This document shows, one piece after another, positions 1 through 8,050 of a DNA stretch of 64,000 nt. Position numbers and translations under genes: made by a program. The DNA is from Williamsia limnetica (GTDB lineage: Bacteria; Actinomycetota; Actinomycetes; Mycobacteriales; Mycobacteriaceae): contig NZ_QJSP01000024.1 of assembly GCF_003217475.1 (NCBI RefSeq), forward strand, positions 1 to 64,000. Direction: 5' to 3'. The notes beneath the pieces were generated by a model, which was not told where the DNA came from, did not search any database, and saw nothing but the letters and a program-made list of their open reading frames with translations. Numbering within the stretch: the stretch's first letter is position 1; the number at the start of each line of letters is the position of its first letter.

Positions 1-427
1 AGAAAACCGTCAAGGATCAGTCGGCGGCATCTTCCCGGGAAGGGGGCATGTATCCAGATTCGTCATCATTGGGGCCGACTGAGTCCAATGGTATCTCATC
101 GAACATATGTGCGCAAGGGTCTCGTGCGGTCAATCCCCATGATCTGCAACATCTTTCGCCGCACGAACAACCTTTGCGGATCTGCCGATCACAGCTTACC
201 GAAGGCCTCTGACATCGCGAGTTTCACTCAGGACCGGGCAAGTCGAAGCGCGCGAAACTCATGGCCTCGACGTCAGTTAGGCACGATCGACGTTCAGAAG
301 AGCACGATCGACGGGTGGATTCCATGGAACGTTGCAACACCGGTTACGGGGTCGATGTTAGCAACGCTGTGAACGCCTCGCTTGGTGTGCGGAAGTCGAG
401 TGCTTTTCTGGGTCGATTGTTCAGGGC
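1..427. other. Non-coding stretch left of the IS30 remnant
   Basis: I see no convincing gene here. The short open frames lack a ribosome binding site, recognisable residues and the codon bias of the neighbours. The only structure recognised is the 21-bp repeat at 281-313. The stretch may be the eroded flank of the insertion element to its right. Confidence 0.5.
281..313. repeat. 21-bp intergenic repeat, left copy
   Basis: It holds one full 21-bp unit (289-309: GACGTTCAGAAGAGCACGATC) and parts of the units on both sides. The full unit is identical to 1211-1231, on the other side of the IS30 remnant and in the same orientation. The half GCACGNTCGACG is shared with the 21-bp tandem at 13337-13378, so this is a dispersed intergenic repeat family. 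Confidence 0.7.
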
Positions 428-1181
428 TCAGGCTACGAAAAGGAGGTCTTCGGCACTGTAGACCGAGAGGTCAGTGTCCTTGGGAAAGTACTGCCGCAGA
501 AGCCCGTTGGTGTGCTCGTTGGTTCCGCGTTCCTACGGTGAATGTGGGTTGCAATACTTTCAGGCTATGGGCGATAGCGATATCCCGATACGCCCCTCGC
601 ATTTCCGAGCCCTGGTCCCAGGTGATCGATCGTTTCATCTCAGCCGGCAAGTCACCAATGGCGGCGACCATCGCATCCCGAGTCTCCTCACCGGTACGGC
701 CGTTCGGAAGGTGCAGCAAGATCGCATAGCGAGTCATCCGGTCCACCAGCGTCCCGATCTGCGAGAGACCGTCCTTGCCGAGAATGCAGTCCCCTTCCCA
801 ATCCCCAGGCAGTGCCCGGTCCTCGATGTCGGGACGTCGATGGGTGATGAGCAATTCCTCCGGCACGATCTGGCGGCGCACGTCGGTTTGGCGATGGGGC
901 ATGCGGACCGCTCGGCCGGTCCGTAACCGTTTGACCTCGCGTTTGAGCTCACCCTTAGGCAACACGTACACACTCTGGTAGATCGTTTCAGGGCTGATGC
1001 GCATACTGAAATCATCCGGGAACTTTGACGTTGGAATCACTCCGCCAGCTTTAGTCACCAAGTACCGCCCGTAGCGCTCGGAGAAGCCCGCGCGTGTCGC
1101 TGCGACCTTCGTCGACATCCCGTCAGCCTTGAACTGCCAAAACGTCCGAACCTTCATCACCGGAACAGGCGGTGTGCCCAT
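428..1181 (-). pseudogene. IS30-family transposase remnant (internally deleted, frameshifted)
   Basis: The frame from 1181 begins with an IS30-type N-terminal helix-turn-helix (TRAGFSERYGRYLVTKAGG). It then jumps straight to the SPETIYQSVY region, so the second DNA-binding part seems deleted. The DDE core follows: LPGDWEGDCILGKD, IGTLVDRMTRYAILLHLP and ITWDQGSEM. After SLKV the frame is broken. The expected tail (CNPHSP, then [20 protein letters not shown] and AEDLLFVA) is readable in another frame down to 428, with a stop where IS30 proteins have WQ. The rest of the C-terminus, including the last catalytic Glu, is missing. This is a dead element with no functional transposase. Identical 21-bp repeats flank it at 281-313 and 1211-1256. 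Confidence 0.85.
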
Positions 1182-1210
1182 CGAATCACCCTTTTTTGTC
1201 AGGGTGTTGC

Positions 1211-1256
1211 GACGTTCAGAAGAGCACGATCGACGCTCAGAAGGGCACGGTCGACG
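1211..1256. repeat. 21-bp intergenic repeat, right copy (two tandem units)
   Basis: Two tandem 21-bp units lie at 1211-1231 and 1232-1252, differing at three positions, followed by the start of a third. The first unit is identical to 289-309. The position between the IS30 remnant and a gene end is typical of short intergenic repeats. Confidence 0.7.
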
Positions 1257-1280
1257 TCGGTCAGGCGCCCTCGGAACCCC

Positions 1281-1310
1281 CGCGACGACCCAGCGAGCGA
1301 GCGAGCAAAT
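1281..1310. repeat. 30-bp gene-end repeat (half of a stem-loop family)
   Basis: These 30 bp are identical to 13536-13565; the similarity continues into the next bases with one mismatch. The unit contains CCAGCGAGCGAGCGAGCAAA. Both copies sit at the 3' end of a minus-strand gene. At 13.5 kb the unit is the right part of a long hairpin repeat (13382-13565). Here only the right part remains. Confidence 0.7.
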
Positions 1311-2099
1311 TCAACGCCGCGCCAACTCCTCCGTGCGTCTGCGGACCACCTCGGTCTGTTCGGGTGATCCGATCAAGTCTCGGATGGCCACTTGTTCGGC
1401 ATCGAATCCCTCGGCCAAGGTTGCGTGACCGGCGAGGTCGAGCAAGTGCTTTGCGTGGACGAGGGCATTGCGTGAATTGCCGGCTATTTCTGTGGCCAGC
1501 GCGGTCGCGGCCGCCAGCGGGTCGTTGTCGACGCGTGTGACCAAACCCAGCGCAGCAGCTTCGGTTCCGCTGATCCGGCGTCCGGTGAAGACCAGCTCCT
1601 TGGCCACGTCTCGTCCGACCAGCTCGGGCAGCAATTGGGTGCCTGTCATGTCCGGGATCAGGCCCCACACGATCTCCATCACAGACAGCTTCGTGTCGGG
1701 TGCCGCGATCCTGATGTCGGCTCCGAGCGCCACCTGCAGGCCGCCGCCGAAAGCGACGCCGTGCAGCGCAGCGATCACCGGCACCGGCACCAGCGACCAG
1801 ATGTGCGCAGCCTGCTGTCCGAGCGCCTTCGCTGCGCCGATGCGTTCGGTCTCCACCACGATGTCGTCTGCGCCATCCGCCATTTTCGCGAACTGCCCCA
1901 TGTCCAGACCGGCGCAGAACGCACGGCCCTCGCCGGCGAGGACAACGGCTGACACATCTGTGCGGTCGATCAGACCCGAGCCCACCGACACGAGCGCTTC
2001 GAACAGCGCCGGATCGAGGGCGTTCATCTTGTCGGGACGGTTGAGGCGTACCTGCGCCACGCCGTCTTCGACGTCGCACGTCACTCGATTGGTGTTCAC
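1311..2099 (-). CDS. Enoyl-CoA hydratase/isomerase (crotonase) family protein
   Basis: A 262-residue crotonase-fold enzyme, the usual length for the family; it should hydrate or isomerise an enoyl-CoA in the cytosol. The oxyanion-hole segments are visible: AGEGRAFCAGLDM near residue 60 and HGVAFGGGLQVALGADIRIA near 115-135. VMEIVWGLIPDMTGTQLLP carries the region of the catalytic acid. The ATG start is at 2099. The gene stands alone between the IS30 remnant and the ferritin gene. Its stop lies right at the edge of the 30-bp gene-end repeat. The exact substrate cannot be read from sequence, because crotonases differ subtly. Confidence 0.9.
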   Translation of the reverse strand: MNTNRVTCDVEDGVAQVRLNRPDKMNALDPALFEALVSVGSGLIDRTDVSAVVLAGEGRAFCAGLDMGQFAKMADGADDIVVETERIGAAKALGQQAAHIWSLVPVPVIAALHGVAFGGGLQVALGADIRIAAPDTKLSVMEIVWGLIPDMTGTQLLPELVGRDVAKELVFTGRRISGTEAAALGLVTRVDNDPLAAATALATEIAGNSRNALVHAKHLLDLAGHATLAEGFDAEQVAIRDLIGSPEQTEVVRRRTEELARR

Positions 2100-2133
2100 A
2101 CGAGACTTCCTATCAGACTCGGACGTCGCGCGG

Positions 2134-2673
2134 TCAGAGTTTGCCGCCCGCAGCGGCAGGCGCCGTCGTATCGGCTCCGGTCACGGGTGCCATCTCCCTC
2201 GAGACGAAGTCCTCGAGATCAAACAGGGTTCCGCCGTTGCGGGTCGCGACCGTTCGCAGAGTATTCATCGCCGCGACCTCTTCGACCTGCTCTTTGAGGA
2301 ACCACTGCATGAATTGCTCGCCGAGGTAATCGCCTTCGTCACGAGCACTTTTCGCCAGTGCCACAATCTGGTCGGTGACCTTCTTCTCGTGTCCCAGCGC
2401 CAAGGTGAGCGGTGCGATGTAGTCGTCGAAATCACTGACCGGTTCGTCGATCGCCGGAATCGGCGCCACCACGTCGCGATCCAGGAAGTGCTGGACGATC
2501 ATCATCGCGTGGTTCCGCTCTTCGACGGCCTGGGCGTAGAAGTGTCTGGCCAGCTGGGGCAGCTTCTGGCTGTCATAGTAGATCGCGATCACGATGTACT
2601 GCTGCGACGCGTACAGCTCATTACCGATCTGTTCGCGTAACAGCTGACCGAACTCGCTCTGTGAAGACATCAT
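2134..2673 (-). CDS. bfrB: Ferritin (BfrB-type, non-haem)
   Basis: 179 residues, the usual length for actinobacterial ferritin, and strongly like M. tuberculosis BfrB (Rv3841) as I recall it: EQIGNELYASQQY, LPQLARHFYAQAVEERNHAMM, DEGDYLGEQFMQWFLKEQVEE and a C-terminus ending AAGGKL. The di-iron ferroxidase ligands (Glu in GNELYAS, Glu and His in EERNHAMM, Glu in KEQVEE) are present. It stores iron as a cytosolic 24-mer. Two ATG codons lie back to back at the start. No Shine-Dalgarno is seen, and a -10-like hexamer lies 3 bp upstream, so the mRNA may be leaderless. Confidence 0.93.
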   Translation of the reverse strand: MMSSQSEFGQLLREQIGNELYASQQYIVIAIYYDSQKLPQLARHFYAQAVEERNHAMMIVQHFLDRDVVAPIPAIDEPVSDFDDYIAPLTLALGHEKKVTDQIVALAKSARDEGDYLGEQFMQWFLKEQVEEVAAMNTLRTVATRNGGTLFDLEDFVSREMAPVTGADTTAPAAAGGKL

Positions 2674-2676
2674 GCG

Positions 2677-2706
2677 AGTGTAAGCGTGCCCTTACTGGTC
2701 TGTCGA
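2677..2706 (-). promoter_or_regulatory. Candidate leaderless promoter of the ferritin gene
   Basis: Reading the minus strand, TCGACA (2706-2701) and TACACT (2682-2677) are 18 bp apart. The -10-like hexamer ends 3 bp before the double ATG, so transcription would start at or next to the start codon. It overlaps the 3' end of the ArsR gene. This is inferred from spacing and resemblance only. Confidence 0.4.
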
Positions 2707-3033
2707 AGGAGCTGCGCTCTCTGCCTGCGCCTTGATGGAGCTCAGGCGCCGGTCCCAGCCGCCGGCGATGGTCTCGAGTTCGCGCCCGATCATGCTCAGG
2801 GTCGCACCCACTGCGGTGAACCGAACCTCCCGCCCCGCTTTCTCCGCGGTCACCAAACCCGTCTCCTGCAGCACAGCAAGGTGTTTCGCGATCGCCTGCC
2901 GTGACACCGGGAACTCCGCCGCCAACGCTGATGCCGACGCGGGTGCGCTGCCAAGCCGGACGAGCAAACCCCAGCGCGTGTCGTCGGCAAGGGCCGCGAA
3001 GACCACGGGCAGCGCTACGTCAGCTCCGGACAT
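2692..3033 (-). CDS. ArsR-family winged-helix regulator
   Basis: 113 residues from the ATG at 3033. The winged helix-turn-helix is clear: VFAALADDTRWGLLVRLG, ASALAAEFPVSRQAIAKHL, AVLQETGLVTAEKAGREVRF. No metal-binding cysteines typical of ArsR/SmtB sensors are seen, so it is probably one of the ArsR proteins paired with an SRPBCC protein. The start was chosen because it removes a non-homologous N-terminal extension. It overlaps the upstream SRPBCC gene by 14 bp, which suggests translational coupling. It probably regulates its own operon through the inverted repeat at 3506-3563. Confidence 0.85.
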   Translation of the reverse strand: MSGADVALPVVFAALADDTRWGLLVRLGSAPASASALAAEFPVSRQAIAKHLAVLQETGLVTAEKAGREVRFTAVGATLSMIGRELETIAGGWDRRLSSIKAQAESAAPSTDQ

Positions 3034-3478
3034 CGACCTGGGCATCTTCGAGATGGGATTTCGCGACCCCGAGTTCGATCGTCCATCCCTCGGTGTTGTC
3101 GTCGAACTTCTTCCGACGTTCTGCTGCGTCGCCGGGAAGTGATGCGAATCCGCTCTCCACCACCTTGAGAACGACGGAGTTCGAGCCGGTTTCATCGATC
3201 CAGAACTCGACCAGCGTGGACGGCCCGTCTGTCTTATCCGGATCGGCAATCCAGCGGAAGGCAGCGTATTTCGGCGGATCAAGCGTCACCGTCCGGAACG
3301 CGAACGCCCCGTGAACCGGGTCGTGGACGATGTCGACATCGCCGGACCGCTCGATTCGATGTTCGGTGATGGTCTTGTCGTTGATGTACCAGCCCGGCTC
3401 GCTGATCAGGGACCAGACCCGTTCTGCGCCGGCGTCGATGTCGATCTGCTTCTCGATGCGATCAAAAGTTTCGGTCAT
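3020..3478 (-). CDS. SRPBCC (AHSA1-like) protein
   Basis: 152 residues with the START/AHSA1-like helix-grip fold signature: IEKQIDIDAGAERVWSLISEPG at the N-terminus, FRWIADPD in the middle, and a C-terminal helix (AAERRKKFDDNTEGWTIELG). Such proteins bind hydrophobic ligands. AHSA1-type members are commonly encoded with an ArsR regulator, as here. A good Shine-Dalgarno (CTGGAGGAC) precedes the ATG. The ligand is unknown. Confidence 0.85.
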   Translation of the reverse strand: MTETFDRIEKQIDIDAGAERVWSLISEPGWYINDKTITEHRIERSGDVDIVHDPVHGAFAFRTVTLDPPKYAAFRWIADPDKTDGPSTLVEFWIDETGSNSVVLKVVESGFASLPGDAAERRKKFDDNTEGWTIELGVAKSHLEDAQVDVRS

Positions 3479-3505
3479 GGTGTCCTCCAGCCAGGTGAAA
3501 TGTCA

Positions 3506-3563
3506 TTGTGCAACCAGAGCATTGCACATACACCACCCGACATGCAACCCTTAGGTTGCACAA
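3506..3563. promoter_or_regulatory. Nested inverted repeats, candidate ArsR operator
   Basis: TGCAACC-CTTA-GGTTGCA (3543-3560) is a perfect 7-4-7 palindrome. A further TTGTGCAACC at 3506-3515 is the exact inverse of GGTTGCACAA at 3554-3563. The element lies 28-85 bp upstream of the SRPBCC-arsR operon, where an ArsR protein would repress. It also follows the stop of the tetR gene at 3567, so a terminator role is possible, although no T-run follows. Confidence 0.55.
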
Positions 3564-3566
3564 CAA

Positions 3567-4160
3567 TCAACTCAGCGAGATTTTCAACTGCTCGGCCCAC
3601 GCCGCGACCACTTGTTCACGGCGCGCCGAATCGTCGGACAGCGTGTCGGCAAGTCCGAGACCACGAGCGAAATCCAGGGTCGCCTGCACCAGGCGATGCA
3701 CCCGCGGATCGGAATCGTCAACGCCGAGCATGCGGACGGTCATCTGATGCGCGGCCGCACCGAAACGACCCTCCAGCGGAAGAATCAGCTTCTTGAGCGC
3801 TTCGTCAGACGCCGCCGCGGACCAGACCTGAAGCGCTGCCTTGAATTCCGAACCGGTGTAAAAGGCCACGGCGCGCGCCACTGCGACTTCGATTCGGTTT
3901 GCGCCGGGTGGCAGCCGGTCCGTCTCGTCCGTCGCCATGTTCGTGAGTCGTTCGAAGATGTTCTCCAGCGACGCGGTGATCAGATCTTCGCGCGTGGGGA
4001 AGTGATGTTGCGCCGCGCCCCGCGACACACCGGCCCGCCCGGCGACCACACCTACGCTGCACGCCGCCCACCCGTCGACAGCGAGCACATCGATCGTCGC
4101 ATCGAGGAGTCGCTGCCGGGTGACCCGACTGCGATCCTGTTGGGGCACACGGGTCGTCAT
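3567..4160 (-). CDS. TetR-family regulator, last gene of the Atu-like operon
   Basis: 197 residues from the ATG at 4160, which overlaps the upstream crotonase stop as ATGA. The N-terminal TetR helix-turn-helix is visible at residues ~10-60: TRQRLLDATIDVLAVDGWAA, VAGRAGVSRGAAQHHFPTRE, DLITASLENIF. The C-terminal ligand-binding domain is ordinary in length. As the last gene of a catabolic operon it is a plausible pathway repressor that senses a CoA intermediate, as AtuR does in Pseudomonas. A likely operator is the palindrome 13295-13310 at the operon's promoter. Confidence 0.87.
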   Translation of the reverse strand: MTTRVPQQDRSRVTRQRLLDATIDVLAVDGWAACSVGVVAGRAGVSRGAAQHHFPTREDLITASLENIFERLTNMATDETDRLPPGANRIEVAVARAVAFYTGSEFKAALQVWSAAASDEALKKLILPLEGRFGAAAHQMTVRMLGVDDSDPRVHRLVQATLDFARGLGLADTLSDDSARREQVVAAWAEQLKISLS

Positions 4161-4912
4161 TCCGACGCCCACGGAGGCGGCTGCCTGGTCAGGAACGCCG
4201 TCATACCTTCCCGGGCCTCGTCGGAGGCGAACAGCACCGCGGATTCCGATGCCAACCGCGCCGCGTCCCGATCGAACTCGCGGAGCACGTGCGCGGTGGT
4301 CAGCGCCTTGCTGGCTGCCAGCCCCTGAGGCGAACCCTTGCGCAGGTTGTCGCACCAACCGGCGACGACGGAATCCAGATCGGCTGCGTCCGCCACCGCG
4401 GTGGTGATCAACCCGATGTCCTGGGCGATGTCGGCACCAAACTTCTCTCCGGTCAAGAAGTACCGCGACGCCGCCCGTGAACTGAGCCGCGGCAACACCG
4501 TCAGTGAGATCATCGACGGTGCGACCCCGATCCGCGCTTCCGTCAGCGCGAAGGTACTCGAGGCGCCGGCAGCAACAAGGTCGCAGGCCCCGAGGAATCC
4601 GAAGCCACCCGCCCGCACATGACCGTCGACCCGGCCGATCACCGGCTTCGGGAGCTCGAGGATCATCCGCATGAGGTCGATCATCACCTCGGGTCGAGAC
4701 TTCCCCGCCTCACTGAGATCGGCTCCTGCACAGAAGGTTCCCCCGGTATGCGTCAAGACCACTGCGCGTACCGCAGTGTCCTGGCGCGCTGAGCCCAGAT
4801 GAGCGATGAGCTGCTCGACGAGCGCCGCGGAGATGGCGTTGCGGTTGTCAGGGGAATCGAGCGTGATGGTCGCGATGCCTGCGTCGACGTCGAACCGGAC
4901 GAGTTCGGGCAT
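4157..4912 (-). CDS. Enoyl-CoA hydratase family protein (AtuE-like position)
   Basis: 251 residues, crotonase fold. THTGGTFCAGADLSEAGK (residues ~55-72) and VDGHVRAGGFGFLGACDLVAA (~95-115) form the oxyanion-hole loops. ALTEARIGVAPSMISLTVLP carries the active-site helix. It sits 1 bp downstream of an acyl-CoA dehydrogenase and overlaps the tetR start, so it is co-transcribed. In an Atu- or leucine-type pathway this position is the hydratase acting on the carboxylated enoyl-CoA. That assignment is from context. Confidence 0.88.
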   Translation of the reverse strand: MPELVRFDVDAGIATITLDSPDNRNAISAALVEQLIAHLGSARQDTAVRAVVLTHTGGTFCAGADLSEAGKSRPEVMIDLMRMILELPKPVIGRVDGHVRAGGFGFLGACDLVAAGASSTFALTEARIGVAPSMISLTVLPRLSSRAASRYFLTGEKFGADIAQDIGLITTAVADAADLDSVVAGWCDNLRKGSPQGLAASKALTTAHVLREFDRDAARLASESAVLFASDEAREGMTAFLTRQPPPWASE

Positions 4913-4913
4913 G

Positions 4914-6071
4914 TCAGTACGACTTTGGCAGGCCGAGGCTGTTCTGCGCGACGAAGTTGAGAATCATCTCGCGACTGACCGGTGCAACCCGCGCAATGCG
5001 GCACAGGTTGAGCAAGGGTGCCAACCCGTATTCGGTGGACAGCCCGTTACCGCCGAGAGAGTGCACAGCCTGGTCGACGATCTTGACACAGGCCTCTGCC
5101 GCGGCGTATTTCGCCATGTTGGCCGGTTCGGCAGCGCCCCAGTCGTCGCCGGCGTCGTACAGCGTCGCGGCCTTCTGCATCATGAGCTTGGCGAGTTCCA
5201 TCTCGATTTTGCCGACGGCCAGCGGATGGGCGATCGCCTGGTGCGCGCCGATCGGCGTCTTCCACACGGTCCGGTTGTTGACGTACTCAACTGCTCGACC
5301 GAGCGCGTACCGACCCATACCGACCGCCGACGCGGCGGCCATGATCCGTTCGGGATTCAGGCCGGCGAAGAGCTGGCTCAGCGCCGCGTCCTCTGACCCC
5401 ACCAGGGCATCACCCGGGAGCCTGACATCGTCGAGGAACAGCAGGAACTGCTTCTCCGGGTTGAGCAGTTCCATCTCGATCTTCTGGAACTCGAAGTTCG
5501 GGGCGTCGGTCGGGACGATGAACAGTGCGGGCTTGAGCCGGCCGGTTTTTGCGTCCTCTGTGCGTGCCACGATCAGGACGGCCTGCGCCTGATCGACACC
5601 CGACACGTAGATCTTGCGGCCGGTCAGCAGCCAATCGCTGCCGTCCCGCCGAGCGGTGGTCGTGATGTTGTGCGAGTTCGAGCCTGCGTCGGGTTCGGTG
5701 ATGCCGAAGGCCATGGTGATCGTGCCGTCAGCGAGACCGGGCAACCAGGTCTGCTTCTGCTCATCGGTGCCGAAGCGCGCGATGACGTTGCCACAGATGG
5801 CCGGGGAGACGACCATCATGAGCAGTCCGCTGCCGATGGCGGCCAATTCCTCCATGACGATGGCCAACTCGTACATCCCGGCCCCGCCGCCGCCGTATTC
5901 CTCCGGCAGGTTGACGCCGATGAATCCGAGTTTGCCCGCCTCGGACCACAACTCATCGGTCTTGCGGCCGGCACGTGCACATTCTTGGAAGTACTCGTGC
6001 CCGAACCTGCCACCGAGTCCGGCAACTGATTTCCGCAGGGCTTGCTGCTCTTCGGTCTCCACAAAGCTCAT
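4914..6071 (-). CDS. Acyl-CoA dehydrogenase
   Basis: 385 residues, full length. The FAD/substrate signature is FGITEPDAGSNSHN (~residue 122). The usual C-terminal catalytic Glu position reads VAPVSREM, not YEGTSEI. Instead a Glu stands in AGLNPERIMAA (residue ~241), the position used by isovaleryl-CoA and long-chain dehydrogenases, which suggests a branched or long acyl-CoA. It should oxidise acyl-CoA at the alpha-beta bond and pass electrons to ETF. It lies between the carboxylase alpha gene and the crotonase with gaps of 9 bp and 1 bp. Confidence 0.9.
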   Translation of the reverse strand: MSFVETEEQQALRKSVAGLGGRFGHEYFQECARAGRKTDELWSEAGKLGFIGVNLPEEYGGGGAGMYELAIVMEELAAIGSGLLMMVVSPAICGNVIARFGTDEQKQTWLPGLADGTITMAFGITEPDAGSNSHNITTTARRDGSDWLLTGRKIYVSGVDQAQAVLIVARTEDAKTGRLKPALFIVPTDAPNFEFQKIEMELLNPEKQFLLFLDDVRLPGDALVGSEDAALSQLFAGLNPERIMAAASAVGMGRYALGRAVEYVNNRTVWKTPIGAHQAIAHPLAVGKIEMELAKLMMQKAATLYDAGDDWGAAEPANMAKYAAAEACVKIVDQAVHSLGGNGLSTEYGLAPLLNLCRIARVAPVSREMILNFVAQNSLGLPKSY

Positions 6072-6080
6072 GTTCGTTCC

Positions 6081-8042
6081 TCAGTCCTGTTCTGTGATCA
6101 CGGCGAGGATCTCTCCGACCGCCACCTGCTGTCCTGCCACCACCGGTAGCGCCCCGACGACCCCGTCGGCCGATGCTGCGATCGTGTGTTCCATCTTCAT
6201 CGCTTCGAGCCACATCAACGGATCGCCACGTTTGATGGTCTGCCCTTCGACCACCGCGATCCGGATGACCGACCCCGGCATCGGCGCGAGGAGAGAGCCG
6301 GGCGCGCTGACGTCGGATGGATCGACGAATCTCGGCAGACGTTGCAAGGCAACCGATCCACCGGCGAAGTCAATCCACAGGCTCGCACCACTGCGCTCGA
6401 CCCGGTAGGCGCGGTCGACACCTCCGACGGTCAGGATCACCTCGTGCGGCGTGATCGCGCCGACCGTCACATCCGGGTCATCGGGCAGCGCCACGCCGTC
6501 GCGGGTGAGCCGGTACCGGACCGCGATCTCGGTGTCGCCATGGGTGTAGCCCTTCGTCTGCGGCCCCGACGCAATGTTGCGCCACCCGGAGGGCAAACTC
6601 GCACCGATCTTCGCGTGACCGCGATTTGCCGCGGCGTCGGCCAACGCGGCGGCGATGGTCGCTCGGCGTACCTGCCGCTCATCGGCCAGCGGAGCCGCAA
6701 GCACATCGAGGCCGACTTCGTCGATGAACTTCGTGGTGGTGTTGCCATTACGAAACTGGCCGTGCCGCAGCATGTTGACCAACATGTCGCGGTTCGTCCG
6801 GGGGCCGTGCAGGCGTGCCGACGTGAGAGCACCTGCGAGCAGGTTGATCGCGGTGTCGCGATCGGGGGCCCAGCTGATCACCTTGGCCAGCATCGGATCG
6901 TAGAAGGTGGAGATCTCACTGCCGTCGACGACGCCGGAATCCAGGCGTACCCCCGCCTCGGCAAGCCTGCCGAACGTGGTGTCGGCGTCGATGCCGACGT
7001 GGTGGATCCGGCCGGACTGCGGTTGCCAGTCCGCAGCCGGGTCCTCGGCATAAAGTCGCACCTCGATCGAATGGCCTTGCGGGGGTGTCGGCACCGCCGC
7101 GAGTTCGTCGCCGCGGGCAATCCGCAACTGCCAGGCGACGAGGTCGAGTTTGCTCGTCTCCTCGGTCACCGGATGCTCGACCTGCAGCCGCGTGTTCATC
7201 TCCAGGAAGTAGAACCGGCCGTCGTCGTCGGCCAGGAACTCCACGGTCCCCGCCCCCGTGTAGTCGATCGCCGATGCGGCCGCCCGAGCGGCGTCGAACA
7301 GTTTGTCGCGCAGCCCCTGTCCGAGCCTCTCGACCAGTGGTGAGGGCGCTTCCTCGATCACCTTCTGGTGTCGGCGCTGGATGGAGCACTCGCGTTCGCC
7401 GACCGCCCACACTGCGCCGGCGCTGTCACCGAGAACCTGCACTTCGATGTGATGACCCCGCTCGATGTACGGCTCGCAGAACACTGTGTCGTCGCCGAAC
7501 GCAGAGGCCGCTTCCCGGCGTGCGCCGGCCACCTGCTCCGGTAGGTCCGCAAGGCTGCGCACGATGCGCATGCCGCGGCCACCGCCACCGGATGACGCCT
7601 TGATCAGCACGGGCAGCTGTTCGTCGGTGATGGTCGCGGGGTCTAGGCTGCCCAGGACCGGGACACCCGCCCGTTCCATGATCGCCTTCGCGTTGACTTT
7701 TGAACCCATCGACTCGATCGCCTCGGGCGAAGGTCCGATCCACGTGAGGCCCGTTGTGAGCACCGCTCGGGCGAAACCTGCATTCTCCGAGAGGAACCCA
7801 TAGCCCGGGTGGATGGCATCCGCGCCGGCTGCCACCGCCGCGCCGATGATGCGCTCGACGTCGAGGTAGGTCTTCGCCGAGGTGTCTCCCGGAAGGCGCA
7901 CCGCGACGTCGGCCGCACGAACGTGTGGAGCGCCGGCGTCCGGGTCCGAATACACCGCAACCGTGCCGATGCCCAGGCGACGGCACGTCGCGAAGACGCG
8001 CAGCGCGATCTCGCCGCGGTTGGCTACCAATACTGTGTGCAT
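6081..8042 (-). CDS. Biotin-dependent acyl-CoA carboxylase, alpha subunit (BC + BCCP)
   Basis: 653 residues from the ATG at 8042. Biotin carboxylase comes first (MHTVLVANRGEIALRVF; ATP-grasp loop SSGGGGRGMRIV; QRRHQKVIEEAPSP; FLEMNTRLQVEHPVTEE). The C-terminal carrier domain has the biotin site LEAMKMEH (Lys ~616). Together with the adjacent carboxyltransferase it forms a two-subunit carboxylase of the methylcrotonyl-CoA, geranyl-CoA or related type. The AtuA-like and dehydrogenase genes in the same operon make geranyl-CoA-like substrates (AtuF role) attractive. A methylcrotonyl-CoA role cannot be excluded. Confidence 0.92.
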   Translation of the reverse strand: MHTVLVANRGEIALRVFATCRRLGIGTVAVYSDPDAGAPHVRAADVAVRLPGDTSAKTYLDVERIIGAAVAAGADAIHPGYGFLSENAGFARAVLTTGLTWIGPSPEAIESMGSKVNAKAIMERAGVPVLGSLDPATITDEQLPVLIKASSGGGGRGMRIVRSLADLPEQVAGARREAASAFGDDTVFCEPYIERGHHIEVQVLGDSAGAVWAVGERECSIQRRHQKVIEEAPSPLVERLGQGLRDKLFDAARAAASAIDYTGAGTVEFLADDDGRFYFLEMNTRLQVEHPVTEETSKLDLVAWQLRIARGDELAAVPTPPQGHSIEVRLYAEDPAADWQPQSGRIHHVGIDADTTFGRLAEAGVRLDSGVVDGSEISTFYDPMLAKVISWAPDRDTAINLLAGALTSARLHGPRTNRDMLVNMLRHGQFRNGNTTTKFIDEVGLDVLAAPLADERQVRRATIAAALADAAANRGHAKIGASLPSGWRNIASGPQTKGYTHGDTEIAVRYRLTRDGVALPDDPDVTVGAITPHEVILTVGGVDRAYRVERSGASLWIDFAGGSVALQRLPRFVDPSDVSAPGSLLAPMPGSVIRIAVVEGQTIKRGDPLMWLEAMKMEHTIAASADGVVGALPVVAGQQVAVGEILAVITEQD

Positions 8043-8050
8043 GTTCCCCC

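Noticed and set aside
88-372. 94-codon open frame in the left flank
   Set aside because: No ribosome site, no known motif, and it runs through the 21-bp intergenic repeat.
1468-2640. 390-codon plus-strand open frame opposite crotonase and ferritin
   Set aside because: Spans two clear minus-strand genes; composition typical of antisense frames.
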